Part shown: positions 1-13,400 of the stretch, one piece after another
Numbering within the stretch: position 1 is the first letter of the stretch
How the letters are laid out: the number at the start of each line of letters is the position of its first letter
NCBI GenBank assembly: GCA_012862575.1
Contig: BLSF01000057.1
Location: 186,001-250,000 of the forward strand
Reading direction: 5' to 3'
Length of the DNA stretch: 64,000 nt
Source: Parietichytrium sp. I65-24A
Lineage: Eukaryota > Sar > Bigyra > Thraustochytrida > Thraustochytriidae
The notes under the pieces: generated by a model
Databases searched by the model: none
What the model saw: only the letters and a program-made list of their open reading frames with translations
What the model was told of the DNA's origin: nothing
Made by a program: the position numbers and the translations under genes

Positions 1-1278
1 GTCGACCAGCATGACTGGCCCCGCCTCCTTGCAGGATCTTCAACCAAGAACAATGCCGGGGTCACGCTCTCTGCATACTCTTACATCTTTTCCGCCCGCG
101 GCATTCCCCACATCTACTACGGCAGCGAGCACGGCTTCAACGGGGACTGTTGGTGGAGTGCCATGGATCTTGGGTCAGAGACTGCCACGAATAGGATCCA
201 GCGCCATTGTTCTGGAGACAGCTCCATCGGAGTTCCGCCTTACGAGACACATGGGGATCCAGATGCTTTGTATCGCCAGACCATGTGGGTGAATGGCGGA
301 TATGCACTTGGCATGGCCGACTCTACTCGCGCTGCCGGCTTGGTGGCAATTCACGAACCTCGAGGAGAGAACCCGTACAACTGGAAGAACGATCCTTTTC
401 TTGCGGACAATGACATCACCAACAGGGTAAAAACGCTCACAGACATTCGCAACAGCTGCCCTGCACTGCGCAGAGGTATGCAGTTCTTTCGGGAGACCAA
501 TGACCAGGGCCTGATTGCATTTTCCAGGATGTACTACCAGCAAGAAATTGTCGTTGTTGTGAACAGCCGTGGAAATGAAATAGACGTCCCTTCGCTGTAC
601 GTGGACTACAACATCGCGCAAAGTGCCCCAACTAACCGATACAGGAACCTGATGGATCGCTCCGATGTTGCCACCGTGTCTGGAAGTGGAAGCGAGTACC
701 GACTTAACGTTGGAAAAAGGCTTGCCGGGTATGGGGTTGCAATCTACGTTCGCGAAGACTTTGTAGACTTCTCGGAGGTAACAGATCCACCAACTCTAAG
801 CCCAACTTCTTCCCCAACTCCAACAGAGACGACTCCATCCGGCAGTCCTTCGCGACAGCCAACACGGTCACCTTTGCAGCAAACGCCGATCCCGACTTTG
901 AGCAGCTCATCCCCAACAATATCCCCAACAATGGGCCCAACGGTCTCTCCAACTACATCCTCTTCTCCTTGCGAAGCAACCCGCCGACGACGCTTGGAAG
1001 CCTTGGACCACCTCCGCTGTCTCGTAAATGCGGATGTAGGCATGGGGACTACATCGAAAGTCGCCGCCGCGGCTTCTGAAACAGATGCTGCTGAATACTC
1101 GGTGAGCCCGATGACGGCTGGTGTCATTGGAGCCATCACAGGCGCATCGGCGTTCGCATTTTTGACCACTGGAGTAGCCGCGTTTAGACGCAGGCGACAG
1201 GACAGCACGCAACCAATTTTCGAGTTGGAGCATGGAATGGCTGTCGCAGTTGAGAACCCATCTTACGACCGCAAATGA
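1..1278 (+). CDS. Alpha-amylase (GH13), membrane-anchored, 5' partial
   Basis: The frame is open from base 1, so the gene begins before the window; 425 codons remain. The first residues contain VDQHDWPRLL, matching conserved region IV of GH13 amylases (usual NHD; the Asp is the transition-state stabiliser), then GIPHIYYGSEHGF, the family's GIPxxYYGxE strand. About 200 residues of barrel end and C-terminal beta domain follow. Residues about 265-320 are a Pro/Ser/Thr-rich stalk (PTLSPTSSPTPT and similar). A hydrophobic segment near residues 375-395 is followed by FRRRR, a typical stop-transfer signal, and a short tail ending ENPSYDRK. The protein should therefore be a type I membrane protein with its starch- or glucan-hydrolysing domain outside the cell or in a lumen. 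An N-to-Q change precedes the catalytic HD. The stop codon lies 185 bp from the convergent dynein stop. Signal peptide and catalytic regions I-III are outside the window. Confidence 0.88.
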   Translation, partial: VDQHDWPRLLAGSSTKNNAGVTLSAYSYIFSARGIPHIYYGSEHGFNGDCWWSAMDLGSETATNRIQRHCSGDSSIGVPPYETHGDPDALYRQTMWVNGGYALGMADSTRAAGLVAIHEPRGENPYNWKNDPFLADNDITNRVKTLTDIRNSCPALRRGMQFFRETNDQGLIAFSRMYYQQEIVVVVNSRGNEIDVPSLYVDYNIAQSAPTNRYRNLMDRSDVATVSGSGSEYRLNVGKRLAGYGVAIYVREDFVDFSEVTDPPTLSPTSSPTPTETTPSGSPSRQPTRSPLQQTPIPTLSSSSPTISPTMGPTVSPTTSSSPCEATRRRRLEALDHLRCLVNADVGMGTTSKVAAAASETDAAEYSVSPMTAGVIGAITGASAFAFLTTGVAAFRRRRQDSTQPIFELEHGMAVAVENPSYDRK

Positions 1279-1463
1279 GTTGGTCGCTCGTATTTATCGC
1301 GCACTTCACCGCAACATCATGAAGAGTGACGATGTCTCGTTGATTATTTCTATTTCGTTTTAATTTAAAGTTTTTTTAATCTATTTGCTTGCTTTATCTC
1401 TCAAGTTTTTAAAAACAGCGTTATCTTTATCTAGTGTCGACTTTTGAATACTGTGCCTTGCAG

Positions 1464-4400
1464 TTAATCATTTGTCTGAAGCAGAATTGCAGCCCCTGCG
1501 AGAACCCACTTGGACTTTGGCACGCGTGTTCTCAATGGCGCAAGGAATACAAAGTCAGGTCCTCGTCGCCCGGTCAAATACACCGGAGTCTCGTAAGTGC
1601 CCTCTTCGTGGCGGATGTATCCAACTGCGGTGGACTCCCAGCGAGGCTTCACCTCCACGGCGCGAATATACAGCACTGGCATTGGCCCCAGTACTTGCTT
1701 CAGCTTACTCGGAACGATGAATCCTGCACAATCAACGCCATTCACCTGATAGATCTCCGCGGCGTCGTCATCATCGTCCACCGAGAATCGGGCACCTTCC
1801 ATGAACAAACCGTGAATGAACGCCCCTTCGGTCGGCGCGGTCTGCCCAGACAATTTGCTCGGATCCAGAATGGTGGTTGCGTGGGTCTCAATCGTGCAAC
1901 GATCCAGGGCAACGCCAGATCGCCGTGAGGTGACTTGCATGATGGCGGTGAGAAATGCAGACGGATTGAACAAACCAGGAAGCCAAACTGATGGAGGCAT
2001 CACCAAATCCGCGGACCAAATGCGGAGCTGCTCAACACGCTTCAACAAGTCAGTGAACCATGAGGTGAGGGGCTTGAGAGATGGCCACGCGAACTTTGCC
2101 CACACCAAAGGCACCTTGTTCAGTGCAAGAGCAAGCGAGAGCTCCTCCATTGGTTCGGACATGTTTAGTGCCCCATCCAAACCCTTTTGAAGATCCTCAA
2201 GGCTCTCTTTCATGGTCGAGATCAAAGTGTTCATCCGCATGCACTCTTGCACACAAACGACAACAAATGGCGCGTGTTCGGTCTGGTGGAGAGCCTTGGC
2301 ATTTTCGTTGAGCGCTGCCACGTCAAACACCGCTGGAAGCTTGGACAAAAGGTCGCGCAAGTTCTGACGGACGCTTGTTGAGCCCCCAGCATGCTTCGCG
2401 TTGTCGCTACTTGGCCCTTCCGCGCCTCCAAATCCGAGCAGAGATACACTTTCGAAGAGAGACTTTTGCGAGCTCGTCAAGTAATTGATCTCTGCATTGG
2501 AGGACAAGCCAAAGAGCGCGGGAGATTCTTTTGGCAGTTGCTTGTCTATGTAGCTCTCGATTTCTTTGTAAGATGCGTCGGGTGAAGGGGACATAAATCC
2601 TGGTGCGAGAGGAAATTGCTCGCAGAGGAGTCCGCTATTTAGGTACTCCTTTAAGTAGGCATTACAAGTGCGCCTGTCCCAAAAGTCTGTGATGAGCCCT
2701 CCATAAATAATCTCTCCGAGAATATAGCGCAAATCGTCAAACGGAATGGTGTAGTTACTCGAAATGTAGCTTTCCAGAATGGAAGCCGAAACCTCTAGAT
2801 CGCCAGACGAGAACGAATATGGCCTACTCCACCCAATCGGGCCAAATCTGCGTCGCCCAAGCACAACGCTGTGAAAGAACGACAGCGCAAACAAACACGA
2901 TTGGTATTCCTTTGGTTTGGAGCACGAAGAAATCTTTTCCTCCGAGAACGAAGCCCACGCACCGCGAAGGTTTGACTTGAGATCGGCTGGTGGTTCATTG
3001 CAAACTTTAATGCATGATTGAAGAAGAGACTCTGGAATATTTTTCCAAGTGGGCATTGCAGGAGGCTCCGCACTAAGAAAGCACCGAAAGTCTGAATGAG
3101 CAGTCTGCGAAAGCTCCTCCAGCAAACTTTCTAAACGAGGAAGCCAACTTGGCATTAAATGAATGTTTTCAAGCATTACCCAACCTCCACCTTCGGCATG
3201 CTCTCGTAGTTTGGACTCGGCAAGTGCCTCCTGACCTTGACCCATGCTGATCGACGAGTAGTGCTTAACCTCGTACTTTTGACGGAGATTCTCCACCCAC
3301 TTGGATGCGTCCACACCAGGAGAGAGAACAAAAAGGATTGGGGTCGATCCTGAACTCTCCATATAGGTTTGCTCAATGTCAAAACTTGGGCGCTCCACAT
3401 ACTTGGTTCCAATCTTGTCTTCCACAAATGCAGTCAAACGATCATTCATGCGATCCGGGCGCATCGCACGGAAGATGAGAAGCTTGAGAAACTCTGGCAG
3501 GCCATCGTACTGGCCAGGGAGCTTACTATCTTCTGGCTTTTCCTGGTCATACCAAACCGCCCAGTCGTCAGAGTCAACCATGATGTCATCACCAAGTGTT
3601 TCAAGCCCTTCGATGTGCTCGTAGCCCTTCAATCGAGCCCACACATGGGATGGCATCCACTCAGCGAGAGGGCCCATATTCCCAGGGTCGCTGGAAGGCC
3701 GGCAAGCGACCAGTGCCTTCATGTGTTCTGGATGCAATGCGCCTTCGTGCAGAAGAATCTTGAAGCACAGCTGTGTTGCGATGGTCAAGTTGTCCTTATC
3801 GAACAGTCCACGCTGCAAGTAGCCGTGAACTGTTTCGGTAATTGAACGCTCCAACACCTTGCACCTTTCGGCAATCTCTTCATCGCTCAGATTACTTTCA
3901 GCGTTCTCAAGACTTTCTTTCGAATTCTTTGCCAGTTCCGCAAGATCAAACGAGGATCCGTTCTCGTCGGCACGCATTCCAGCCGTCAGCAAATCTTCGT
4001 TCCAATTAAACCTCACTGTCACGATGACTTTTCGAGCGGCCGCCCGAAGTCGGTCCATCATGTTGGTCTTTCCGCCTGCTTGCTTTTTCTCCGAGACCAA
4101 GTCGATGCCGCGAAGAAAGATTACAACGAAAGCGTTCAAGGAGTACATGTAGTAGCTGTGAAGCTTGTACATGCTGTTCATCAAGAAGAAGAGCAATGAT
4201 CCTCGAGCCGCGACCGAGCGATACTTTTCGGACACCTCCTGAATGATCTTTTGGGTTTCTACAGCGGTCAAAGACTTCTCCGCAATTTCATTTGCAGTTC
4301 GCTTCGTGGTCTCGAGACCCTCAATAAGCTCCACATCAGAACAAATATCGCCTTCCGCATTTGCTAAGGATGCAAGGATGTTGTCCTCCAGCTCCTTAAT

Positions 4401-7400
4401 GCGCACGGTAAAGCGATTTTGCTGCTGAATGACCTTTGCGCGTTGCTCTGCAAGATCAGGACGCTCTTTGCGAACCACTAGTGAGAGGAGCTGCTCCTCC
4501 AGACCCTTTTGGGTCACCATAAAGTTGACCAAAGTGCATTCCGCTTGGATCTCTGGGGGAAAGTGCGGGTTGGACAGCTTGGTGTGAAGATAGAGGCGGA
4601 AATTTGGGTGGAAAATCACCTCTGTGTCGCCAATCTTGATGAGTTTCTTGCTCCCTCGAATTATTGTAGAACGACGCACAACAGGCATGATTGCCGCATC
4701 AATTCTTTCCGAAGCGATGTTTTCAATGAAAAATGACTCTCCTTTCTCAATTGCGCGAGTAAGAGCCTGCACGAGCTTTGGGTCGTCCATTCGCATTACC
4801 GTGAATTCCTTAGCCCCGCTCACAACATCTGGCTTGTTGCGCTCCATCGTTTGGATCCAAGCGGTACCTTGCAGCTGCGGATCAATGATCAATGGCCAGC
4901 GGGCACTAAACTGTGTAATGGCTCCGTTATCAGTGGACACCGAATCATGCGGAAGACCGTCGCATTGCCACGCGGCAACCAAAGCAGGCGAAGCAAGCAG
5001 AGATACGGGGTGCAAGTTCTCGCTCATAGGGATCGGTTCTCCGGCAGCTGCCTTTTTGAGAAACGGTATCCACTCTTCGTACAAAAGTCGATCACGATAT
5101 TCCTTAGAGAATGGGCCGATGTATGAAATAAATGCGGCCGCAAGCAACACGTCACCAGTCAATGAGGAAAACTTGGATTCATACTCGTCGATGTTGCTTG
5201 CCCAGCGGACGTTCTCAGAAGCGAGAGCGGTAGTAAGTCGCTGGGCAAGGTTGAGCTTCCGTTGGCCGCCCTCCACTTCATTGATTGCAGCTTGCTTCAC
5301 CTCATTGGCCTCCTTCAGTTCTGCCTTAAGTCGTGTGAGCTTCTTCTCCAGCTCTTGTACCTTAGCGTTCACCTGCTCAAGAATATCACTCGCACTCGAA
5401 AGCTTTTGTTCAGCCTCCGTAAGAGCTTGCCTCTTCGGTTCCACTCCAACAATAGTGTCGTAGTAGTTGACAATGTTGATTACCCAGGACGCGATGCCTC
5501 CAGCAGCCTTGTTCTTCTTCTCGATTGTCTCAGCGTCAAAGTGCTCAAGCTGCAGAAGCGGACGCACGTTGACCCAATTTGTTTTGGGAACCCGAAATGC
5601 GTCCACCTCCTCCTTAAATTCCTTAAGCCGTGTCAAAAACTCGTTGACATTTCCCATCATTTCCTTCTTGGCTCCGTCCCAAGACAGATTCTTTGGTTTA
5701 CCTGTCTTGGTCACTTGGATCTTTGGATCCACTCCTGCCAAGAGAGTCATGACTGCGCAAAACACATCATCCACACCCTTTGGAGGGACGCTCATGGACT
5801 TGCACTCCCCGAGGTCCTTCTTGTTGAGAGTATCGAGAGCGTCAAGAGCTTTCTTCACCAGCGGCTCAGCAGCATCTAAATCTTTCTGAGCATCATCCTT
5901 GATGGCCTGTACCTCTTTGGCTATCTTGTCGCATTTCGCGCGCTCAACGTTCGCTGCCTCGCTTTCCCTGGCAACAATTTCGGACTCGCGCTCGACCTCC
6001 TCCGCTTGTGCCTCTGCCTTGGCTTTCTTTTCCTCTGCCTCCTCAAGCTTGCCCTTGAGGTCGCGCTCCAGCTGCGTAACGATTTCAGCAGTCTCGCGAA
6101 GCTTGCTCAAACCGTTCTCTAGGCGTTGCTTGCCGGCACGATTCTCGGCCCTCTTGCTCGTCAAGAGCGACGTATACAGACCTAGAAGCTCAAGGTAGGA
6201 TTTTGGTGTGGTGTGAACGTGTCGCTTCTCCGCCTCCTTGTAAGATGCGGCAATGCGAGTGACCGACTCGTAGGAGAACGGCATAAACTGCTCAATTCCT
6301 GCGCGCACCTCTGGAGTGTCGAGATCCATGCCTGCAAGAAAGGTTCGCCCTACACTAAGAAGAGCGTCCTGTGGCCAAGGCTGGAACCAATCGATCACGG
6401 TGCAGTTTACTAGAGCAGGAAATTTGCGCGCTCTGTTGCGGAAGTCGTCACCTACTGGGCTGAAGCACAAGACACAGTGTAGATTATTGCGAACAGTGTC
6501 GATAAAGTACTCAAAGCACGATGCAGGATCAGTTGGAAGCCCCGCAACTTTGACCTTGTTGAACACTGTCTGGCAAATTGTGTCAATTTCTTCCGAGGTG
6601 TAGAGGTCGGGAATTTTTCCGGATGCCAACAAGTCATTGATGTACACGAGAAACCTTTCGTCGGAGATTTGTCCGTCAGTGAACAAAAACATGACCTTTG
6701 AGCCCTTGAGTCCCGTTCTTGCATACAGGGATTTGAGGTCTTCCTTCAAATCTGCGATGCTATAAGTCGGCGTGATGACAATTTGACTCGTCTCATATCC
6801 GCACATGTGTGCTGCGAGGCGCGAGAGCGATTGCTTGCCGGAACCACCAACCCCTACGAGCATTGCATGTCCGCCTGGGTTCAGAATGATGCGCGAAATC
6901 TTGCAGACGTGTTTGACAGCATCTTCGAACAAAACCAGATTCATGGTTGTGTTGTACTCGTTGTACTCCTGTAAGGCCTGATTGAGGTTTTGCTTGAGTG
7001 CGTTCATCGAGTTCACCTGATCGTAGACCTTGTCGTGAATGTTTTGCCCAGGTGCAAAGTGGCAGAAAATGAGAGGATCGGCGTTCTCAACCGCAAAATA
7101 TTTTGCCATGTTGAAGTTGGGAAATCTGCGCTTTGCCTGGGCAGCCGCGATCTCTTTGTACTTGCGAAGATCGTCTGCGCTGACCAAGCGGTCTCCGTAC
7201 ACGCGCTCAGATTCGTGCAGCCACAAGCTTACGAACTTTGCAGGGTCCGAAAACTCAACTGGCTGTGCCACGAGCAGCCCTTGAAAGACATTGCTCAGGT
7301 GACGAATGTTGAATTCGTAGTGGAAGTTGACAGCCGTTTTGCGGAATTTATTCACAACTTCAGTGTGAATCCCCAGAGCGCCGTTAATCAAGTTGCTAGA

Positions 7401-10400
7401 CAGAGCCTTCACGTTGTCATCGAAATTTTTCAGATGACCATCTAAAAACGTTTGGTAGATAGTCAGAAGCGAAGTTGGCCCAGGGAACCCGATGGCGAAC
7501 GTCACGAAGTGACGCTGCAGACGAGGGTTCACGGAGAAGCTTCCAGCGGTATGATTCATGCACGCCAGATATTGGCAGTTCTGAATGTTCTTCGGTACCA
7601 GCTTTTGACGATCGTAAATGTGGCCGTAGTCAATATGTTGGCGAAGGAGTGCAATTGCATCCTGAGTATTGTATTGGTCCACTTCTGGAAGATTCAGGTC
7701 GTCCAAAAAGTAGATCAGGTTACTTTGTCCAGGCGGGCCAAATGTGTTTCCCATCTTCTTCTCCAAGCAGGACTCCATCGTTCGCTGCAGCGCAACAGCA
7801 TTCGTGTAGAAATTGAAGTTGATTGTCGTGCTTGTGTGCTCAGCTGGGTTCAAGTTGCGCAGCACACCACGGACCATAGCCGTTTTACCGCATCCTGCGC
7901 CCCCAACCAACATCATTGGACGCTCAGCATGCACCATGCGCTCCATCCAAAAAGAAACGTAGGCAGTCTCTGGAGTGGGAACAGTAACGTTGGTCATAGT
8001 CATGGTGGCGGGGTCAAAGTCCACATTGTAAAAGTATGGGCTGTTCTTCCACATCTCGAGGCGATCAGACTCCGCATCCAGGTAGTAATCAAAGATGGTC
8101 TCGCGACTTGGAAATTTGACAGTTTTGAATGTTGATCGCCACCATTCGGAGAACTCCGCTCGGTAGTCGACCCCATCCACCTCAGAGAAAGCAGACCCGA
8201 GAGCCCAAGCTGCACAAAAGGCAAAGGTGGCTTCAATTGACTTGGTCGCGTCACGAACATCTGCTGGGTTGATGACCAGGGATTGCTCGTTGGTGGAGAT
8301 CATTGAGTCCAGCATACTCAAAAAGCTCGACACCATGCTGCAAGGCTCTACGGCAATGATGCTCTTAAACCTTCGAGCTTGAATTTCATCGATGGCCACG
8401 TCAATGTACTTTGCGAACAAGCCCGTGAGTGCCTCCTTGACATGGTCTTCCCACTCTTTGCGCTGAACCCATGCCGCAATAAGGGACTTCCACTGCGAGC
8501 CGCTGCTCGTGGAAAGGTATATTATGCCTGCGCGAGAGGTAGTCGCTGGAGTAGCATATGCGAGGTCACGAATTTCAAAAATCATGCGCATGTGAGAGTG
8601 TAGAGGGACACGCTCATTGGATGCCAACGTGAGCATCTTGTTGTCGTCCATGACCGAATTCATGCTTTCTATCCAGTTTGCATCGAGATCGCCATCGAGC
8701 ACAATCCACTTTGGGTCAGAGTCTGGGACGTTCCCAAGATCTCGCATGGTCTTACTCAACAAGCCATCCTTCCATTCTCTTGTTGCCATTGAAATATACC
8801 CGTAGAGTCCAGACGCGTCTTGGGTCTTCGGGTTGATGTCTCGAACGGTGGTTTTGTGGCCCATGATATGATGGGCGCGCTGAAGAGTCCTCCAGCACTC
8901 AGTCTTACCAGCCGCTGGTGGGCCCATGATGAAGACACAGTGGCGAATGGCGAGCAACTCTTCCAACTGAACAACCTTGAGCAGAAATTGCGAATCTGGC
9001 CACAGCTCTCGGGCAGTACACGCCTCTTTGACTGCTTCCTCCAAGTCATTGTCTAACTTCCTCTGGGGAGCACGTCCAGGGAAGAGGTCGTTGAGCAACC
9101 CATAAAAGATCACCTCGTCTTGCTGGACAATCTTGGGAATGTTAAAGTCGCGAAGTGCGCGCAAAAGAAGATCTTCTTCATGAAGTTCCGGCTCTGCTCT
9201 CTTGAACGCCCCTGCGACAACCAAGACACTCTTTACTGCACGCAACCCCCAGTCATAGTGAGATTGTTTCGATAGCAGCTCGCGGCAAAGAGAGTAAAGC
9301 CCATAGAACTTCGAGGCCAGTTCTTTCGCCCCAACGAAACCTTCAGCCATTAACATGTTCTCGCAAATGAGCACCAAGTCCGGAACCATGACAGTGATTG
9401 GACGGAACAGAGCCTTCAGGCCTTCTGGAAGCTCGCTTCGGCCTAGGTAGCCCGGATTCATCGTGATGAAGACACCGCACGTGGCATCAAGTTGCACACT
9501 TGACTCTTCGATGGTAACGCTTGGGCTACCACCGCGAATTCCGTCACATACCGCCTTGAATTGGACGGTACAAACTGATAGGACCTCAGGAATGAGACGA
9601 TTAAACTCATCAAAGCAACCCCATGAACCAGATGCTGCCAGGCCTTTGAAAATATTACCCATCGACCTATAATCCATTTCCGGCGCACAATTGAAAACGT
9701 AGCAGCATTTCCCAAGTGCGGAGGCCAGGTCTTTTGTGGTCTCGGTCTTTCCAGTACCAGCGGGTCCAGCAGGCGCACAGCCCATCTTCAGGTGCAGTGC
9801 CTGGGTAGCGGTGACGTAGATCCGATCCGTGAGAGGAGTGATCACCAGGCGCGGGCCGTTTCCTAGATATTCGTGGCCATAAGAAAAGGAAGCGTCACAG
9901 ATATCCACCACTGGGGCTCCGGAACTGTTTACACGCTGTTTGAGCTGAGATTGCCATTGAAAATCGCCGCGGGAAATGACATTCTCACGGATTAGCTTGT
10001 CAATGACGTCTCTGGCATGAGCATCCATGGTAATCAGGCACATCACTCGCTGACGATCGCCCTTGTCCAGTTTTTGTAAGGTCAACTGGATAAGATCCGC
10101 GAGCTGCTGCTTCTGCTTTGCGTGGTACTCCTGAAGAGCACCGGCATTGCCGCTTTGAATGCTCGCGAATACTGCATCTACTTCGGACACGTAAGACACT
10201 CCAGCAACAAGGAGGGAGATTTGAGCGAGGTCGGTGGACATTTGGTCTGCGCTCTTGTTTAAAAGCCATTCGCATCTTTGTTGAGTCGAATAGCGAGCCA
10301 GACTTTGCTCAAAGTTTGTTTGCATAGATGATCTGCACCCATCCAAAGCTCGTTGGAGATACTCTTCCACCTTTCCTGTCAGCGGCACCGGTGGTTGAAA

Positions 10401-13400
10401 AGTTCCAACTTCCTTGCCGACGCTCGAGACCCAGTGTGTTGCACGATTGTTTCCGTCCAATTCAAAAGTCTTTGTTGCAAGAAACACTTTGGTGATGTGC
10501 TTCATGATTTTCTCTGGAGAGGACCCGTTACTAAGAATGTCAAGAAGATCTGCCTCCGAGGTGAAATAGAATCTTGGAAACATGGCCCTTTTCGTCTCTA
10601 GAAAGTCCACAAGGCTCTTTTTGCACACTTCCAATTGCTGATTCACCTCTTCAAGATTTGGCAAGAGGCCGGCTTTGCTGCACGACTTTAAAATCAGCTT
10701 CGCGTTGGCCGCTTCCCCAAGAATTTTTCGGACGTCTTCATCAATCGACTTGAATCTCGTTGCATCGTCAGGCAGAGCGCGCTTAACTTCCTCGGACTGC
10801 AGGAAGAGAGGCTCGAGGTAGCTCCATGTGCGCTGGATATCCTCAAGTAGTGAAAGGACATCTGAAATGGTTGCCAAGGACTTTTGCCAGAAACGCAGTC
10901 CTTTGCACTTCACACCTTCCGAGCTAGTGTAAGGTTCTAGAAAAGTGTCCACAAAGCGGCTGCTCATCATGCCTTGGACGCTGAGTTGGTCTGCCTCCAG
11001 GGTTTCAAAGTCTTCCTCGCTCACTTTCAGGAGATTTACAGTTTCGCCCTCCAGCCCGGGGATTGGCTCTTGAATCCATTGAATCTGATTCCAATTTTTC
11101 TCGAGCTTTGCAAGTGCATTCTCCATTTTGGCCTCCTTGTTGGCTTGGTCAGCAATATCCTCCACCTCGGCAGCGAATTCGTGTAGATCAAGGTCTAACA
11201 CTTCGCTAAGCCTGAGGGTGTCGTCCAAATCAGGAGACGTGAAGTCCTTACCAACAAGGCTCTTGAGCGACTTCCAGTGGCGGTCGCGCATGTCCTTGCT
11301 ACCGAGCTGCGCAATGAGTGGACAAGTGACAAGAAAGTTTTTCACTTCGCGCTCAAGCCCGTGATAGGCATCGGTCCACCGAACATCGCGGTGAAGCGAC
11401 TTCAGAGCCTTGCCTTTCTTTTTGGCCTCATCCTCCAGCACTTCTGGTTGGACATTGCGCCAAGGGGTGGCCTTGGACTCATCAAAGAAAGTCAAAGCAT
11501 CAGATGCTACTTCCCACAGGGTTCTCATCTGCTCAATTTGAGTGGAAATCCGTGCCATAGCGGAGTTGATATTCTCACAGAGCTCTGGAAATTCGAACAA
11601 ATGGGCAAGCTTTCGCACTTCCTCGGTCTGTTTGGAACGCACCTCAAAGGTCTCCAGGGTTTCATTGAGCGATGCCAAGGCTCCGTCGGGCCCCGTTTCC
11701 CAGAAGTAGAATGGCGCCTTTGATCCGTCTTTGAAGTCGTTCTCGTATGCAACGATGGACGCCTCGTACTCGAGAATCTTGTCTTTGGTTTGTGCCCCAT
11801 GATGCTGAACGAATGGCTTGATGGCAGCATTTGCCATCGCGATCATGTTATTTTGGCTCCCTACAATGCTGTCCCAGTCGGTTCGAAGTTTGGCGAGGTC
11901 CTTCAATCGTTTCTCGGAATCAACAGCGTGATGTCGCTGCAAATGCTGAGCGACGCGCTCGAAGACGTCCATATCGAGCTCAATATTCTCACGATCGTGC
12001 TCCATCTGAAAGAGCTTTTCCTTCACCGCCAGAAGCGCGTTAACATCGCTCGCTAGCTCCTTGGAGTAGTTTGGGTTAATAGCTTTCTCAAGTTGAACCC
12101 GGGTAGACGTTACGAACTTCCTCGCGTGCTGGTACTTGCGCTCCATTGCCTCCTTCAACAGTGGACCACTCATCTGATTTGCAACTCGCGTGGCGTCTGC
12201 GTCAAAGCGAATGGAGAAAGGGCTCCCCCGAATCTGGCCGGACTTACCAGTGTCGTACCTCTGCCCGTTGATATCCTTGAAGACCCCGAGGTAAATCACT
12301 TCAATAGTGTAAGTTCCCGGAGCAGGGACCTCATATTCGATCAAATACGTCCCGTCCTCGTTGTCTTCGAGCTTTACAGTATTTATCTTTTGGTCATCCT
12401 CGTTGCGGATTGTGACCTCAAATTCGTCACCCCCAGTGGATCGAAGCTCACCATTGCAGTCATTCGCGTGAAGAACGAAGGAAGTGCCAACACCAGGGCA
12501 TCCACCGCTGAGAACCCCAGGACCGAACGCAAGGCAGGCCCCTGCATCAGCTACAGTGAGGAATTTGAACTTTTGAAAGGTGGTGGTGAAGGAATCATCC
12601 TTGAATGCCACTCTGACGTCTACTTCCACCTCCCCATCTTGGTTCGCAATTTGGTCAAAATTTGGGGACACGCACACGATGGTCTCTTTGTCGACATACT
12701 CGGCCTGAACATCCATGACACCACCACGCTTCGTGACAAAGCGCACCTTGATGCGGGGATCTTTGTCGTCTTTCACGAAGTCAATGCCTTTGATCGTAAG
12801 CTCGGTGCCTCCGGTAATCGGGCCTTGAGTGGGATAAATTCCCATGATGGCGTACGGCGGGCCAACTACGCACCCCACATCGAGAGTGTACACGTCTCCA
12901 AGCCATTGATTGGCCCATCCTCCGTAGAGCACGAGCCTGCTGCCTTTCGAGTCATAGGCAAAACAAGTGTCGGATCGTGGGCATGGGACCTCTCCAGTAA
13001 TAACAGGGCGATCAATCGAGTCAGTGCCGCTATCAAGGACCATGACGGCGTTGGAAAACTGCCCTTGTGCCTTTTTGCTCTCCGAAATATTCCCAATGCA
13101 GCCCCCAAAGTAGAACACTTTCCAGTACGGGATAGCTTCGACGCTACATGCTGTGTGTCCCCACCGCGGCTCGGTGAAAGTTTCCACGGTGGTCCATGTC
13201 AGGTTCGACGTATCTAAGATGCACAAATCGCTGAATTGCTCAACAGCGTTCCAGCCCCCAAAAACGTAAATTTTGTCGTTCACTACTGAAGCTGTGTGTC
13301 CAGTTCTGGGCTTTGGTGGAACACCCTTGATCTGAGGCACCCTTAGCCATTCCATGCCATCAAGATCAAGAACATACACATCGTTGAAGTCGCGGCGAGC

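Noticed and set aside
4624-5463. Open plus-strand frame of about 280 codons antisense to the dynein stalk
   Set aside because: Low-complexity Ser-rich shadow of the charged coiled coil; no domain.
12093-13217. Open plus-strand frame of 374 codons antisense to the dynein Kelch region
   Set aside because: It mirrors the codon pattern of the dynein frame and shows no domain; dynein is well supported in the same span.
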